From Streptomyces umbrinus (GTDB taxonomy: Bacteria; Actinomycetota; Actinomycetes; Streptomycetales; Streptomycetaceae): a stretch of DNA of 64,000 nucleotides. Positions within the stretch are counted from its first letter, which is position 1. Each line of letters starts with the position of its first letter. The stretch spans positions 7,564,001 to 7,628,000 of the forward strand of contig NZ_JAUSZI010000002.1 in the NCBI RefSeq assembly GCF_030817415.1, read 5' to 3'. Positions 24,838 through 34,091 of the stretch are shown here, piece by piece. A model generated the notes under the pieces. It saw only the letters and a list, made by a program, of their open reading frames with translations. It ran no database searches and was not told where the DNA came from. The translations under genes and the position numbers were made by a program.

Positions 24838-25986
24838 TTACCGCTGGGCGTCGACGGCGACGAAGAGCACGCCGGCCCAGATCAGGTCCCGCTGGGAAAC
24901 GACTCGGAAGGCCAGTTGGTCGCCGCCGTGTCGCAGGCCTGTTCCGAGATCGAACACATCGGAGTCGTAGCCGAGGGTGCGGGCGTACGCCGGCACCCGC
25001 TTCGGCCCGGGCGCTCCCGGTTCGCTGATCGTGGAGTTCAGGACGTCGTCGCCGGGATTGGCGGGGTTGGTGAGGGCTGTGACCTTGGTGCGGTGGGAGG
25101 GAGGGGTGGAGGGTGTGCGGGTGGTCGTGAGGGTGAGAGTGTCGCCGGTCGCGCCGTGGTCGCCGTCGTACGTCACCAGGCCCGCTCGGCCGCCCGCGCC
25201 CGCCGGGAAACGCATTCCGCGCAGCCGGATCTCCTGCCCCGCACCGGACTTCAGCGCGTCGAAGCCGTCCCAGACGGCGAGGTGCCGCAACGGCTCCTCC
25301 GGGTTCTCGTACGCCACCACCAGCGTCCAGCCACCCCACGCGCCGGCCGTCGACCTTCCCATCGCCACGTTGACCTGTGCCACGGTGTACAGACCCGGCC
25401 CGTTCTCCCGCACCAGCCTCGTGACGTCCGCCGAGGCCTGGAAGGCGTCCGCACCGTGCGCCACACGGTGGCCGACGACCGTGTCCGCGAGGACCTCCTT
25501 GTACTCCCCGCCCTGTTCGGCGACCAGCACCCGCCCGTTGTCCTTGGGCGGCTTCTGCTCGCCGACGCGCAGGTTGCCGCCCCAGTACAGCCGTGCGTAG
25601 CTGACCTGTGAGCCCTCGGGTACACGGACCTCCGCACGGGAGGAGTTGTAGGTGTTCGGGTCCTTGTCGACGTCGACGTACGTCATGTCGAAGTCGCCGT
25701 TCACCCCGGTCCCGCCTTCGCGAGTGGCTGGGCAGGAACGCGCCGTCGGCGGCAGGGATTTGTGGTTCGCCCGTGGCATACGGCAGCTGATGGAGACGTT
25801 GGCCGCGCGGACGATCCCGCCGTGTTGGCGGGCCTGGTATCGCTGGGCGAATGGGAGACGGTCAGCCTCCTGCGACGATGGTGCGACAGGCGTGACCGCC
25901 AGGGCACCTGCGGGAGCCCACATCCCGGCGAGGGCGAGGGCGCCCACCGTTGTACGGCGCAGCAGGAGGGCTAGGGAATTGCGCAT
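24838..25986 (-). CDS. Exported DUF3344 protein
   Basis: A 382-residue exported protein: signal peptide of ~30 residues (RTTVGALALAGMWAPAGALA), then a beta-rich domain with NGDFDMTYVDVD, ARLYWGGNLRV and GWTLVVAYENPEEPLRHL, which mark the DUF3344 family. Four Cys-free stretches alternate with two Cys near residues 68 and 84. The family is extracellular, often next to EPS or surface loci; its function is not established. It is first in the nine-gene minus-strand operon and its promoter must lie in 25987-26110. Confidence 0.8.
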   Translation of the reverse strand: MRNSLALLLRRTTVGALALAGMWAPAGALAVTPVAPSSQEADRLPFAQRYQARQHGGIVRAANVSISCRMPRANHKSLPPTARSCPATREGGTGVNGDFDMTYVDVDKDPNTYNSSRAEVRVPEGSQVSYARLYWGGNLRVGEQKPPKDNGRVLVAEQGGEYKEVLADTVVGHRVAHGADAFQASADVTRLVRENGPGLYTVAQVNVAMGRSTAGAWGGWTLVVAYENPEEPLRHLAVWDGFDALKSGAGQEIRLRGMRFPAGAGGRAGLVTYDGDHGATGDTLTLTTTRTPSTPPSHRTKVTALTNPANPGDDVLNSTISEPGAPGPKRVPAYARTLGYDSDVFDLGTGLRHGGDQLAFRVVSQRDLIWAGVLFVAVDAQR

Positions 25987-26099
25987 GACCGGCGTTGTCC
26001 TTTGGGGAAGGTGGAGGTGTCAGGGGGCAGCAAGAAGCGATGTGCGTGCTCTAGGGACGCGTCAAGAGGTGCGCAAACTCTAGCTGCTATCGGACATAA

Positions 26100-26114
26100 T
26101 CCAGTCAAACTGGA
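26100..26114. promoter_or_regulatory. Palindrome TCCAGT-CAA-ACTGGA
   Basis: A perfect 6-bp inverted repeat lies ~115 bases upstream of the DUF3344/EPS operon in the divergent gap 25987-26486. It is a candidate operator. The rest of this 500-base gap shows a GCTTCCC/GGGAAGC inverted repeat near 26155-26178 and no convincing gene. Confidence 0.4.
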
Positions 26115-26486
26115 CAAGTGTGTCGGATTGGTGAAGTAGGGGGCTTCCCGGGCTTGCTTCCCGCTTTACAAGGGGAAGCGGGCCCAGGGCTCGAAGCAGC
26201 CCCCCGTGCGCGGTCTGCCCGCGCGGCGTATCGCGCCCACCTGACTCCGCAGGCCGACGGGCCCGGTGGCGCGGCGAAGGACGCCCTGGCCGAACCGCGC
26301 CGGCGCAACGCTGTTCCTTTCCGCTCTTTCTCCTGGCCCGTCCCGACTGGCAGAGTTAAATCCTTCATGGGTTTCATATGAGTACTCGGCAATCTTCTGC
26401 AGGCGGGTTTCCGGACCGGTCGGCGCTCGTTGTGCACGACGTCAGAATCCGCCCCGGCTACCCACATTGCCGAAGAAAGGAACTCC

Positions 26487-26762
26487 ATGAAGTCTCTGAA
26501 GGCTGCTGCTGTCGTCACCGGGTCCCTGATCATCGCCGGTGCCGCCGCGCCCGCGTTCGCCCAGAACGCCACCGAGGTGGTGCACAAGAGCCTCAACAAC
26601 GCGGTGAACGCGCTCAACAAGGGCCCTGTCCAGGCGCAGCCGCTGAACGGGGACGTGCTCGACGCCAAGGAGAAGAAGGAGGCGCTGCTGAACACGGTGG
26701 ACCGCACCTCCGCCGGCCTGGGCAACGGCACCCTGCTGGGCGGCCTGTCGCAGCAGAAGTGA
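26487..26762 (+). CDS. Small exported protein, unknown family
   Basis: A 91-residue protein. ATG 26487 follows AAAGGAA. The signal peptide KSLKAAAVVTGSLIIAGAAA...FAQ is followed by ~65 mature residues, helical and Cys-free (NATEVVHKSLNNAVNALNKG...LDAKEKKEALLNTVDR). Similar short exported proteins occur in Streptomyces, but I cannot name the family; it is not a rodlin or chaplin. It stands alone, with a terminator downstream. Confidence 0.7.
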   Translation: MKSLKAAAVVTGSLIIAGAAAPAFAQNATEVVHKSLNNAVNALNKGPVQAQPLNGDVLDAKEKKEALLNTVDRTSAGLGNGTLLGGLSQQK

Positions 26763-26833
26763 GAATGTCCCCGGCCGCGATGCCCGCCGCGTCTTGATCC
26801 GGCGCTTCTGGCATTTCCCGGTGGTTGCCCCGA

Positions 26834-26868
26834 AGAGGCCGATTCCGCGCCGTGCGGTGTCGGCCTCT
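26834..26868 (+). terminator. Hairpin after small exported protein gene
   Basis: AGAGGCCGA pairs with TCGGCCTCT (9 bp, 17-base loop). It lies in the 330-base gap before the tyrosinase operon; nothing else is seen in that gap. Confidence 0.5.
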
Positions 26869-27093
26869 GCGTTGCCGGGACTGTCCGTCGCACGGTGTGG
26901 CTTCTGCGGCCGGATTCATTTCATAAGGGGTGACCCTGCACCCGCGATGCCGATATCCCTTGTTCAGAGGATGTGCGGGGATTTCGGGGGCTTGTTGGAT
27001 GGGATGGAGAATTCTTGGTGCTGACCTACGAGTTGAGGGCGAAGTTCTGGATGAGGGTCTTGGAGCCTGCCTCGTGTGATCATGTTGGCGCGT

Positions 27094-27636
27094 ATGCACC
27101 GCTCGGGTGAGAGAACGTCCGAGGCCGCTCGGTGGTCGCCGCGGTCGAGCCCCGGGGAGGCCGTGACCGGATCGTCACTCGCCGTCAACCCCACGGAGCC
27201 CACCGGGCGGAGGCGGATGCTGCGAGGGTTGTTCGCGTCAGTGGCCGGGATGGCGCTCGCTCCGTTCCTGGCGGCATCGGGAGCGACCGGGCCGGAGGGG
27301 GCGTGGTTCCGCGAGACGTATCGCGGACGGCGCATCGTCGGCATCGCAGACGACGCCGGGCGTTTGGGCGACGAGGTCTGCGGCGTCTGGCACGTCACTG
27401 TGGACGGGCGGCCGCTGCACCTCATGCGTCGCGTCGACGGCAGTTGGATGACCATGGTCGACCACTACCAGTCGTATCCGACGCCACTCGCCGCGGCGCG
27501 CGCGGCTGTGGACGAACTCGGCCCCACCGCGCGGTTGGGCGCGTCGGGCGGAACGGGCAGCCGCACGGACGACAGCGGTACGCCGTACGGCGGCCAGGGA
27601 ACCGAGGGGGATCATCGCCATGGTGTACACGCGTAA
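27094..27636 (+). CDS. melC1: Tyrosinase cofactor (copper chaperone) MelC1
   Basis: A ~180-residue protein. GRRRMLRGLFASVAGMALA is a probable Tat signal, after which comes the caddie domain with WFRETYRGRRIVGI, VDGRPLHLMRR and MTMVDHYQSYPTPLAAARAA, as in MelC1/MelD1. It binds apo-tyrosinase, helps load two Cu ions and carries the enzyme out through Tat. The start is uncertain: ATG 27094, GTG 27076 and GTG 27163 are in frame and none has a well-spaced ribosome site. The n-region is longer than usual. It overlaps melC2 by 17 bases. Confidence 0.85.
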   Translation: MHRSGERTSEAARWSPRSSPGEAVTGSSLAVNPTEPTGRRRMLRGLFASVAGMALAPFLAASGATGPEGAWFRETYRGRRIVGIADDAGRLGDEVCGVWHVTVDGRPLHLMRRVDGSWMTMVDHYQSYPTPLAAARAAVDELGPTARLGASGGTGSRTDDSGTPYGGQGTEGDHRHGVHA

Positions 27637-28486
27637 GGACGTCAGCACGCTCACCCCTTCCGAGCGGCGCCGGTTCGTCACCGCACTGATCGAGGTCAAA
27701 CGCCGCGGTGAGTACGACGAGTTCGTCCGCATGCACATCCAGTATTTCGTTCCCGACGGCGAGAACGGCCCGCGTACGGCCCACATGGCGCCCTCCTTCC
27801 TGCCCTGGCACCGCAGGTTCCTGCTGGACCTGGAGCGGGCGCTGCGCCGCGTGGACGAGTCGGTGACCGTGCCGTACTGGGACTGGACGCGCGACCGCGC
27901 CTCGACGGCCGTACCGTGGACCGAGGATCTGCTCGGCGGCAACGGGCGGCGTTCCGACCGGCAGGTCATGACCGGCCCCTTCGCCTACCGCCATGGCCAG
28001 TGGACCATCAAAGAGGGGATCACCGACGCCGAGTACCTCATGCGGGACCTGGGTCACTCCCGGGACCCGATCGCTCTGCCCACGGCCAGGGATGTGGAGG
28101 GGGCCCTCGCGGACCCGGTCTACGACACGGCCCCCTGGAACTCCACGTCCGCCAAGGGGTTCCGCAACAAGCTGGAGGGGTGGGGGCCGGGGCAGGGCGT
28201 CACGTCTTGGCGCAACCACAACCGGGTCCACCGATGGGTCGGCGGCCACATGGTGAGCGGCGCCTCCGTCAACGACCCCGTCTTCTGGATGCACCACGCC
28301 TTCGTCGACCTGGTGTGGTCCCGCTGGCAGCGGCGGCACCGGGACGCCCGCTATCTCCCCGCGAAGCCGCCCGGCCCGGGGGATGCCCAGCGCGGCCGGG
28401 TCGTCGCGCGGCACGAGAGGTTGCCGCCGTGGGACGTGACCCCGGAGGAACTGGAGGATCACAGCGCGGTCTATCGGTACACGTAG
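27620..28486 (+). CDS. melC2: Tyrosinase MelC2
   Basis: A 288-residue type-3 copper monooxygenase that oxidises tyrosine to DOPA and quinone for melanin. CuA ligands are His39 (RMHIQYF), His55 (TAHMAP) and His64 (PWHRRF). CuB ligands are His200 and His204 (RNHNRVHRWVGG) and His226 (MHHAFVD). No signal peptide of its own, as expected for a protein exported with its MelC1 partner. ATG 27620 follows GAGGGGG within melC1. By overall look it may belong to the MelD rather than the classical MelC subgroup; I cannot settle this without alignment. Confidence 0.93.
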   Translation: MVYTRKDVSTLTPSERRRFVTALIEVKRRGEYDEFVRMHIQYFVPDGENGPRTAHMAPSFLPWHRRFLLDLERALRRVDESVTVPYWDWTRDRASTAVPWTEDLLGGNGRRSDRQVMTGPFAYRHGQWTIKEGITDAEYLMRDLGHSRDPIALPTARDVEGALADPVYDTAPWNSTSAKGFRNKLEGWGPGQGVTSWRNHNRVHRWVGGHMVSGASVNDPVFWMHHAFVDLVWSRWQRRHRDARYLPAKPPGPGDAQRGRVVARHERLPPWDVTPEELEDHSAVYRYT

Positions 28487-28759
28487 CAGACACGACCACC
28501 TGCGGGTGGGCCGCCCAAAGGCCTGACCTTACCGGGCTTCGCACGCGACGCCGGGCATCCCGCTGCGACCTGTCTGTTGTGCGACGCAGGGCATCGGAAG
28601 AGCCCTGACCAGGGCATCTCGCTGTAGTCGCTTCCTGTAGTCGGCCCGGTGGTCGGTTCTGCGATCGGTCCGACAGGGACCCATGCCGCCGTGACCGGGA
28701 GAAGCATGTGCGGCGAGGGGCAGGAGAGCGAGTAAAGGGTCTGACGTGGGGAGATGCGG

Positions 28760-28831
28760 CGCCCCGGCAGGACTCGAACCTGCGGCCAAGCACTTGGAAG
28801 GCGCCTCCTCTATCCACTGAGCTATGGGAAT
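28760..28831 (-). pseudogene. Degenerate tRNA-Arg copy, probable att site
   Basis: The reverse strand matches the intact tRNA-Arg(UCU) at 54167 over nearly its whole length, including AGGTTCGAGTCCTGCCGGGG and GCTCAGTGGATAGAG. However, the 5' acceptor strand is replaced (ATTCCCA), one C is missing from the 3' acceptor strand, the D-stem is broken (GAGG for GAGC), and the anticodon loop reads CTTCCAA. It cannot fold as a normal tRNA. Same orientation as the intact gene 25.4 kb away, as expected for the distal direct repeat of an element integrated at a tRNA. The flanking gap 28487-28943 has no gene. Confidence 0.75.
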
Positions 28832-28943
28832 GACCTGCGGAAACGCAGTCTTCCAGGCGCTCGCCCCAGGTGCCTGTGGGGCATATGTGGGATCAGGTGA
28901 CCCCTGGGATCCGTGGGACGCTGCTGCGCCACGGTGGCGGCTG

Positions 28944-29567
28944 CTATCCGGTCCGCATGGGTGCGGCGATCCGCTCCACGATCTCCTCGATCTGAACCAG
29001 GCACTCGTGTACTTGTGGTGGAGGTGCGCCATGAGGGTCGTTCACGTCTACGTCACCCATGTGTGTCGACACGGCACCACGGCGAGCGGCCGCGCCCTGG
29101 ACGAGGGTCACAAACCGTGCGGCCGGATCCACCACGCCTGCGGCGTCCTCTGAACGCACCAGCCGGGCGAACTCACGGAAGGTGAATGCACGGGACAACG
29201 CGAGCACAGGGGACAGCCGCACAGCGGCCTCACGATGCTCCGTCGCAGCGCCCAGCACCAGGTCCGCGCTTTCGACCATCTCCTTGGTCAGTCGGCGGGA
29301 GCCCATCCCGTAGGGCTGCACGCCACGTCCGAGGAGGAAGGAGGTAACAGCAGCCGCCATTGGCATACCCGCGACGGCCCAGGTGCCGGCACTGCTCAAA
29401 TGGATCACCTGCCGATGCTCGAGCAGTCGGTGCCTGAGCAGGCACTCGGCAAGCGGAGAGCGATAGACGTTGCCGGTGCACACTGCAAGTACGCGGAACG
29501 GGGGCACGCACCCTCCAGGAGGTGAAGAAGAGGAGACCAAGACGTGCGGAGCGATGTCAGTATTCAT
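28944..29567 (-). CDS. Low-molecular-weight protein tyrosine phosphatase (Wzb-like)
   Basis: A 207-residue LMW-PTP. The active-site loop is VCTGNVYRSPLAE (C-x5-R), with Tyr where many members have Cys or Ile-Cys. LSSAGTWAVAGMPM and VLGAATEHREAAVRL are the usual internal blocks; the terminal DPH motif appears in a variant form (DVDVNDPHG). Partner of the tyrosine kinase at 49163: it should dephosphorylate the kinase tail. ATG 29567 gives a 23-residue extension before the domain. It sits alone at the left edge of the island, transcribed toward the tRNA remnant. A decayed second copy lies at 48520. Confidence 0.85.
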   Translation of the reverse strand: MNTDIAPHVLVSSSSPPGGCVPPFRVLAVCTGNVYRSPLAECLLRHRLLEHRQVIHLSSAGTWAVAGMPMAAAVTSFLLGRGVQPYGMGSRRLTKEMVESADLVLGAATEHREAAVRLSPVLALSRAFTFREFARLVRSEDAAGVVDPAARFVTLVQGAAARRGAVSTHMGDVDVNDPHGAPPPQVHECLVQIEEIVERIAAPMRTG

Positions 29568-29989
29568 CCGACATCTCCGCCGGGATGAGGACTTGGAAGA
29601 GCGACACGTGTTGGATCGCTGTGTTCGCCACTACGCCACCAGCCATGGCCGGGCCTTGGTCGACCGGGTGCCGCCACCGTTCATGCCAGACGGGGGCCCG
29701 GTCCCTCGATGGACCGCATGGCTCGCATCTCCTTGAGCGGAGCGGGCCGACCCAGGGTATCGCTGGTCAGGGCGGTTGCCACAGGACAGCCAACCGAATG
29801 GCGCATATCGAGCAGCTTCGCTCCTCGTGTCTGGGGGACTGGCGGCCGGTCCGGTGATCTACATACGCCATACGGCGCCTTATTTCCCGAAAACGCTTAA
29901 CAAGCGGTATTCGGCGCTATCTATGCACATACCGTACTCGCGGGTCGGACCATGCCGTCGCCCGATTCCACTTGAGGAGCGTGAATGCG
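29568..29989. other. Gap without recognisable gene
   Basis: Divergent region between the phosphatase gene and the surface-protein gene. It is slightly AT-richer toward 29860-29930 (AAAACGCTTAACAAG), where a rightward promoter could lie. Short open frames here resemble nothing I know. Confidence 0.5.
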
Positions 29990-30493
29990 ATGACGGCGTC
30001 ATCGAAGTGTCGTGCCGCCTTCGCGGCCACGGCAGCCTCTGCTGTCCTGGTCGCAGTCCCAGTCGTAGGGGCCCAACCTGCCCACTCCCAGCCGTATCCA
30101 CCCAATCCCCCGAGCCTGACCCTCACCGCCACCACCGTCGACGCGGGAGACGACCTCGGCTTCACAGGGACCGGGTTCATTCCGAACGAGGGGGTGAACG
30201 CGTTCCTCCTCTCGAAGCCGATCAAGCTGGGTCACTTCACCGCCGACGCAAACGGCACGGTGGAGGGTACCGTCACCATCCCCAAGCGGACCGATCCAGG
30301 CAAACACATCTTCCGTCTCAAGGGAGAGGAATCGAAACTGACCCTCTCGGCCAAGATCACCGTACGCTCGCACAAGCCTCACTACGGCCACACCGGTGAG
30401 GACCGCTCGTCCGTTCTGTTGGGCGGAGCCGGAGCCGCAGGGCTGCTCGGAGTCGGCACGATGATGGCTGTCCGGCGACGGAAGCTCAACTGA
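29990..30493 (+). CDS. Exported surface protein with C-terminal membrane anchor
   Basis: A 167-residue protein. ATG 29990 lies after GAGGAG; a GTG at 29981 is too close to it. Signal peptide with AFAATAASAVLVAVPVVGA, then an Ig-like beta domain (SLTLTATTVDAGDDLGFTG...GTVEGTVTIPKRTDPGKH, residues ~45-125) and a C-terminal hydrophobic segment (GGAGAAGLLGVGTMMAV) ended by RRRKLN. No LPxTG is visible before the anchor. This resembles single-pass Streptomyces cell-surface proteins of unknown role. Confidence 0.72.
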   Translation: MTASSKCRAAFAATAASAVLVAVPVVGAQPAHSQPYPPNPPSLTLTATTVDAGDDLGFTGTGFIPNEGVNAFLLSKPIKLGHFTADANGTVEGTVTIPKRTDPGKHIFRLKGEESKLTLSAKITVRSHKPHYGHTGEDRSSVLLGGAGAAGLLGVGTMMAVRRRKLN

Positions 30494-30899
30494 CCACCCC
30501 GCTCCATCCGGCAACTGCGAAGCCTGTGGCGATACCGGCGGCCGACAGCGGATCTTTCGACGCATGGCCTCACGTCGCGTCGGGGTACCTGCTGGCGGCC
30601 GCTGCCGCCCTGACCGCCTGAAGCAAGCCCCTCCGGGAAAGGCGGCCGGAGCCCAGCGCGGCACAGCGAGCAGCCCACTGTGGTGACGCGGGTTCTCGTC
30701 CTCCAGGGCTGTGCGGCGTCGATGAGTTCATGCTGGACGCCTGATCTGCCGTCGTCCGAACAGAACGGCTGCGCACCAGCATGATGCTGTGCCCGCCGCC
30801 TACGTCGAAGTGATCGAGGTAGGCGCCCTCGCGCACTTCGACGGGAAGCCCGGTGGGCTGAGCCGGCCGACGTGCCGACCCTGGCCGCCGTGGAGTCTG
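30494..30899. other. Gap with possible gene remnant
   Basis: No intact gene. On the minus strand around 30750-30840 a short stretch reads VREGAYLDHFDVGGGHSIM, which looks protein-like but has no start, no full domain and no family I can name. It may be the remains of a gene lost when the island was assembled. Confidence 0.35.
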
Positions 30900-31940
30900 T
30901 CAGTGCCGCAGCGTGCCGGACTCGTGATTTTCCACGTACCAGGCGTACGTCCGGGCGATTCCTTCCCGCAGGCCGACACGAGGAACCCAGCCGAGCGCGG
31001 TGAGCCGGGATACCTCAAGGAGCTTGCGCGGGGTACCGTCCGGCTGCTTCGTGTCCCACTCGACGCTCCCCCGGTACCCGACGACCTCCGCGACGAGGTC
31101 CGCCAGTTCCCGGATGGTCAGGTCCGTGCCGGTGCCGACGTTGACCGGACTGGCCGCGTCGTAGTGCTCGATCAGGTGCAGGCACGCCCGTGCCAGATCG
31201 TCCACATGGAGGAACTCCCGACGAGGCGTGCCACTGCCCCAGTTCACCACCCGTCGCGCACCCGACTCCTTCGCCTCGTGGAAGCGCCGCATCAGGGACG
31301 GCAGCACATGGGAGTGCTCGGGGTGGAAGTTGTCGCCCGGCCCGTACAGATTGGTCGGCATGGCGGAGATCCAGGGCAGACCGTACTGGCGTCTCACTGC
31401 CTGCACCTGCAGAATTCCGGCGATCTTGGCGATGGCGTAGGCGTCGTTGGTCGGCTCCGGAGGACCCGTCAGCAGCGCCTCCTCGCGGATGGGCTGCTCG
31501 GCGAACTTCGGGTAGATGCAACTGGAACCCAGGAACAGCAGCCGCTCCACCCCGTGCTCCAGGGCCGCGTCCAGCACGTTCACCTGGATGCGCAGGTTGT
31601 CGGAGAGGAACTCGGCGGGCCGGGTGGCATTCGCCTTGATCCCGCCCACTCGCGCCGCGGCCAGTACCACTACGTCCGGGCGCCTGGCCGCGAACCAGTC
31701 GAACACCGCCTGACGCTCCCTCAGGTCCAGCTCCGCCGAGCCGGGCGCGACCACATCGGTGAACCCTTCACGGCGAAGTTCCCTGCGCACCGCCGAACCG
31801 ACCAGCCCCGAGCCCCCGGCCACAAACACGCGCGCCGAGCGGTCGAGGGGGCGGTGCGCCCTGTCGTCCCGCGCCGCGGCAAGGGCGTTCACCGCCGAGG
31901 CGACATGGACGGTGGCACCGGTATCAGTACTGGCGGCCAT
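30900..31940 (-). CDS. fcl: GDP-L-fucose synthase
   Basis: A 346-residue extended SDR. Rossmann motif FVAGGSGLVGSAVRREL, SSCIYPK containing the catalytic Ser and Cys, YAIAKIAG (Tyr-x3-Lys), and NFHPEHSHVLPSL containing the catalytic His. These residues define GDP-4-keto-6-deoxymannose 3,5-epimerase/4-reductase, which makes GDP-L-fucose with NADPH. It has a ~35-residue N-terminal extension before the Rossmann fold, so a later start is possible. It works with the GDP-mannose dehydratase at 32959, from which it is separated and divergent. Confidence 0.92.
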   Translation of the reverse strand: MAASTDTGATVHVASAVNALAAARDDRAHRPLDRSARVFVAGGSGLVGSAVRRELRREGFTDVVAPGSAELDLRERQAVFDWFAARRPDVVVLAAARVGGIKANATRPAEFLSDNLRIQVNVLDAALEHGVERLLFLGSSCIYPKFAEQPIREEALLTGPPEPTNDAYAIAKIAGILQVQAVRRQYGLPWISAMPTNLYGPGDNFHPEHSHVLPSLMRRFHEAKESGARRVVNWGSGTPRREFLHVDDLARACLHLIEHYDAASPVNVGTGTDLTIRELADLVAEVVGYRGSVEWDTKQPDGTPRKLLEVSRLTALGWVPRVGLREGIARTYAWYVENHESGTLRH

Positions 31941-32235
31941 GGGGCTCGATGTCCTCCTTCACGGACGGTGTGCCGAGAGCCGCCGCCTCCGCGTGGCCCC
32001 TGGGAACTGAACGTCCGTCAGCTGAATGGAACCAGCATGTAATTCCTGAAAGGCGACACAACGTCATGATGCGGATGATAGCGCCGATATCCGTATTCTT
32101 GCCGGGTGTCGGAGGTGCCAGAGGTGCCGGAGTTCGGGGTCGCATCCTGTCCGCCCTGACGGCTCTGCCGAAAGAGAAGGCGCGTGGCCGTCGAGACGGG
32201 CAGCGCCGCACGACACGTGGCCAAGAGGAAGCAGC

Positions 32236-32889
32236 ATGTTGAAGACAAAGATCGCCGATCCCACGAGGCCCGGATCCCTTGCCCACTCGGCTCGCGCCAA
32301 GCGCTGGGACGAACTGCTGCGATGCTTTCCCGACCTGGCCGAGATGTACGTTCTCGACCTCGGCGGTACCCCCACCGCCTGGCGTGGCGCACCCGTCCGG
32401 CCGGCGCACGTGGTGACCGTCAATCTCGACCCGCGCACCGCCCGGCATGCCGAGTCCGGAGTCACGCCGGTCGTCGCGGACGCGTGCAGCCTCTCGCTGC
32501 CGCCGCACATGGTCACCCGGCGATTCGACCTCGTCTACTCGAACTCCGTCCTGGAGCACGTGGGAGGGCACTACCGGCGGCAGCAGTTCGCCGACACGGT
32601 GCACAGCCACGCGGACCACCACTGGGTACAGACCCCCTACCGCTACTTCCCCGTCGAACCCCACTGGCTGTTCCCAGGGCTGCAATGGCTCCCGTTCCGG
32701 GCTCGCGTCGCCGTCTCCCGGCACTGGCCGCACGGACACGTCCCACGCGCGGCGCGTGCGCAGGCCACCCGCGACGTCCAGGAGGTCGAGCTCCTGTCCG
32801 CGGCCGAGATGCGGTCCTACTTCCCTGCTTCCACCATCTGGTTCGAACGCTTCGCCGGACTTCCCAAATCACTGGTCGCGAGGAAGTGA
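32236..32889 (+). CDS. SAM-dependent methyltransferase, copy A
   Basis: A 217-residue class I methyltransferase. MYVLDLGGTPTAW is motif I and FDLVYSNSVLEHVGGHYRR is the motif IV region. TPYRYFPVEPHWLFPGLQ is a distinctive block shared with copy B at 34092, to which it is ~75% identical by eye. ATG 32236 after AGAGGAAG. It starts the rightward sugar-assembly operon, just before gmd. Likely O-methylates a sugar of the glycan; it resembles methyltransferases found in EPS and lipooligosaccharide clusters. Confidence 0.8.
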   Translation: MLKTKIADPTRPGSLAHSARAKRWDELLRCFPDLAEMYVLDLGGTPTAWRGAPVRPAHVVTVNLDPRTARHAESGVTPVVADACSLSLPPHMVTRRFDLVYSNSVLEHVGGHYRRQQFADTVHSHADHHWVQTPYRYFPVEPHWLFPGLQWLPFRARVAVSRHWPHGHVPRAARAQATRDVQEVELLSAAEMRSYFPASTIWFERFAGLPKSLVARK

Positions 32890-32958
32890 GCCGTGCCCGC
32901 CGTCCTCCCCAGCTCAGGTGCGCTTTCCAGCCCCCACAGCCCAGCAGAAGGAGTCCGC

Positions 32959-34050
32959 ATGACGGACAAGACCGCGCTCATCACTGGCATCACCGGCCAG
33001 GACGGCTCCTACCTCGCAGAACTGCTGCTGCAGAAGGGGTACCTGGTGCACGGAATCGTCCGCCGCTCCTCGACCTTCAACACGCAACGCATCGAACATC
33101 TCTACAGGGATCCGCACGACCCCGAGGCGCGCCTCTTCCTGCACTACGGCGACCTGACCGACGGAACCCGGATCGCCGGGCTGCTCGAGCGGCTGCGGCC
33201 CGACGAGGTCTACCACCTGGCCGCCCAGTCCCACGTACGGGTGTCGTTCGACGAGCCGGAGTTCACCGGGGACACCACCGGGCTGGGCACCACGCGGCTG
33301 CTCGAGGCCATCAGGACGACGGGCCTGCCCTGCCGGTTCTACCAGGCGTCCAGTTCGGAGATGTTCGGCGCCTCCCCGCCGCCTCAGCACGAAGGCACCC
33401 CGTTCCACCCGCGCTCCCCGTACGGGGTCGCCAAGGTGTACGCGTACTGGGCGACGCGTAACTACCGGGAGGCGTACGGGATGTACGCGGTCAACGGCAT
33501 CCTGTTCAACCACGAGTCTCCTCGCCGTGGCCCGACCTTCGTCACCCGCAAGGTGGCCACGGCCGCCGCACGCATCAAGGCCGGCCTGGAGGACGTCGTC
33601 TACCTGGGTAATCTCGACGCCCGACGGGACTGGGGATACGCGGCGGAGTACGTCGAGGCGATGTGGCGGATGCTGCAACAGGACGAACCGGACGACTACG
33701 TGGTCGCCACCGGCGTCAGCTACAGCGTGCGCGACTTCGTCGAGCAGTGCTTCGCCCATGTCGGCCTCGACTGGCGCGACCATGTGCGGTTCGACGAGCG
33801 ATACCTGAGACCGACCGAGGTGGACGACCTCGTCGGTGATGCCACGAAAGCTGATCGGGTCCTCGGATGGCGCCCGACAGTCCGCGCCCCTGAGCTGGCC
33901 CGTCTCATGGTCGATGCCGAAATCGCGGCGCACGCACCTACGCCTTCCGTTCTGGACAGCCTGCCCGCGCCCGCCTCGATGCCGCAGATGGCAAGGCTCT
34001 GTCACGATGCGCCCGCCCCCGGCACTGCCGGAGTGAGGAACCCCGTGTGA
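32959..34050 (+). CDS. gmd: GDP-mannose 4,6-dehydratase
   Basis: A 363-residue extended [18 protein letters not shown] is the NADP-binding loop, [13 protein letters not shown] the cofactor-specific arm, SSSEMFG the active-site Ser/Glu and [12 protein letters not shown] the Tyr-x3-Lys. It converts GDP-D-mannose to GDP-4-keto-6-deoxymannose, the substrate of the fucose synthase at 30900. ATG 32959 has AAGGAG upstream. It lies between two duplicated methyltransferase genes. Confidence 0.94.
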   Translation: MTDKTALITGITGQDGSYLAELLLQKGYLVHGIVRRSSTFNTQRIEHLYRDPHDPEARLFLHYGDLTDGTRIAGLLERLRPDEVYHLAAQSHVRVSFDEPEFTGDTTGLGTTRLLEAIRTTGLPCRFYQASSSEMFGASPPPQHEGTPFHPRSPYGVAKVYAYWATRNYREAYGMYAVNGILFNHESPRRGPTFVTRKVATAAARIKAGLEDVVYLGNLDARRDWGYAAEYVEAMWRMLQQDEPDDYVVATGVSYSVRDFVEQCFAHVGLDWRDHVRFDERYLRPTEVDDLVGDATKADRVLGWRPTVRAPELARLMVDAEIAAHAPTPSVLDSLPAPASMPQMARLCHDAPAPGTAGVRNPV

Positions 34051-34091
34051 CCGGCATCGCCACATCGAAACGCGGGCAGCGAGGAAACAGC

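Noticed and set aside
26118..26381. 87-residue plus-strand ORF
   Set aside because: No ribosome site, no domain, odd composition; it lies in the regulatory gap upstream of a real gene.
28760..28831. Functional tRNA-Gly (anticodon TCC)
   Set aside because: The anticodon position reads TCC, but the acceptor and D stems do not pair and the body is that of tRNA-Arg; treated as a remnant.
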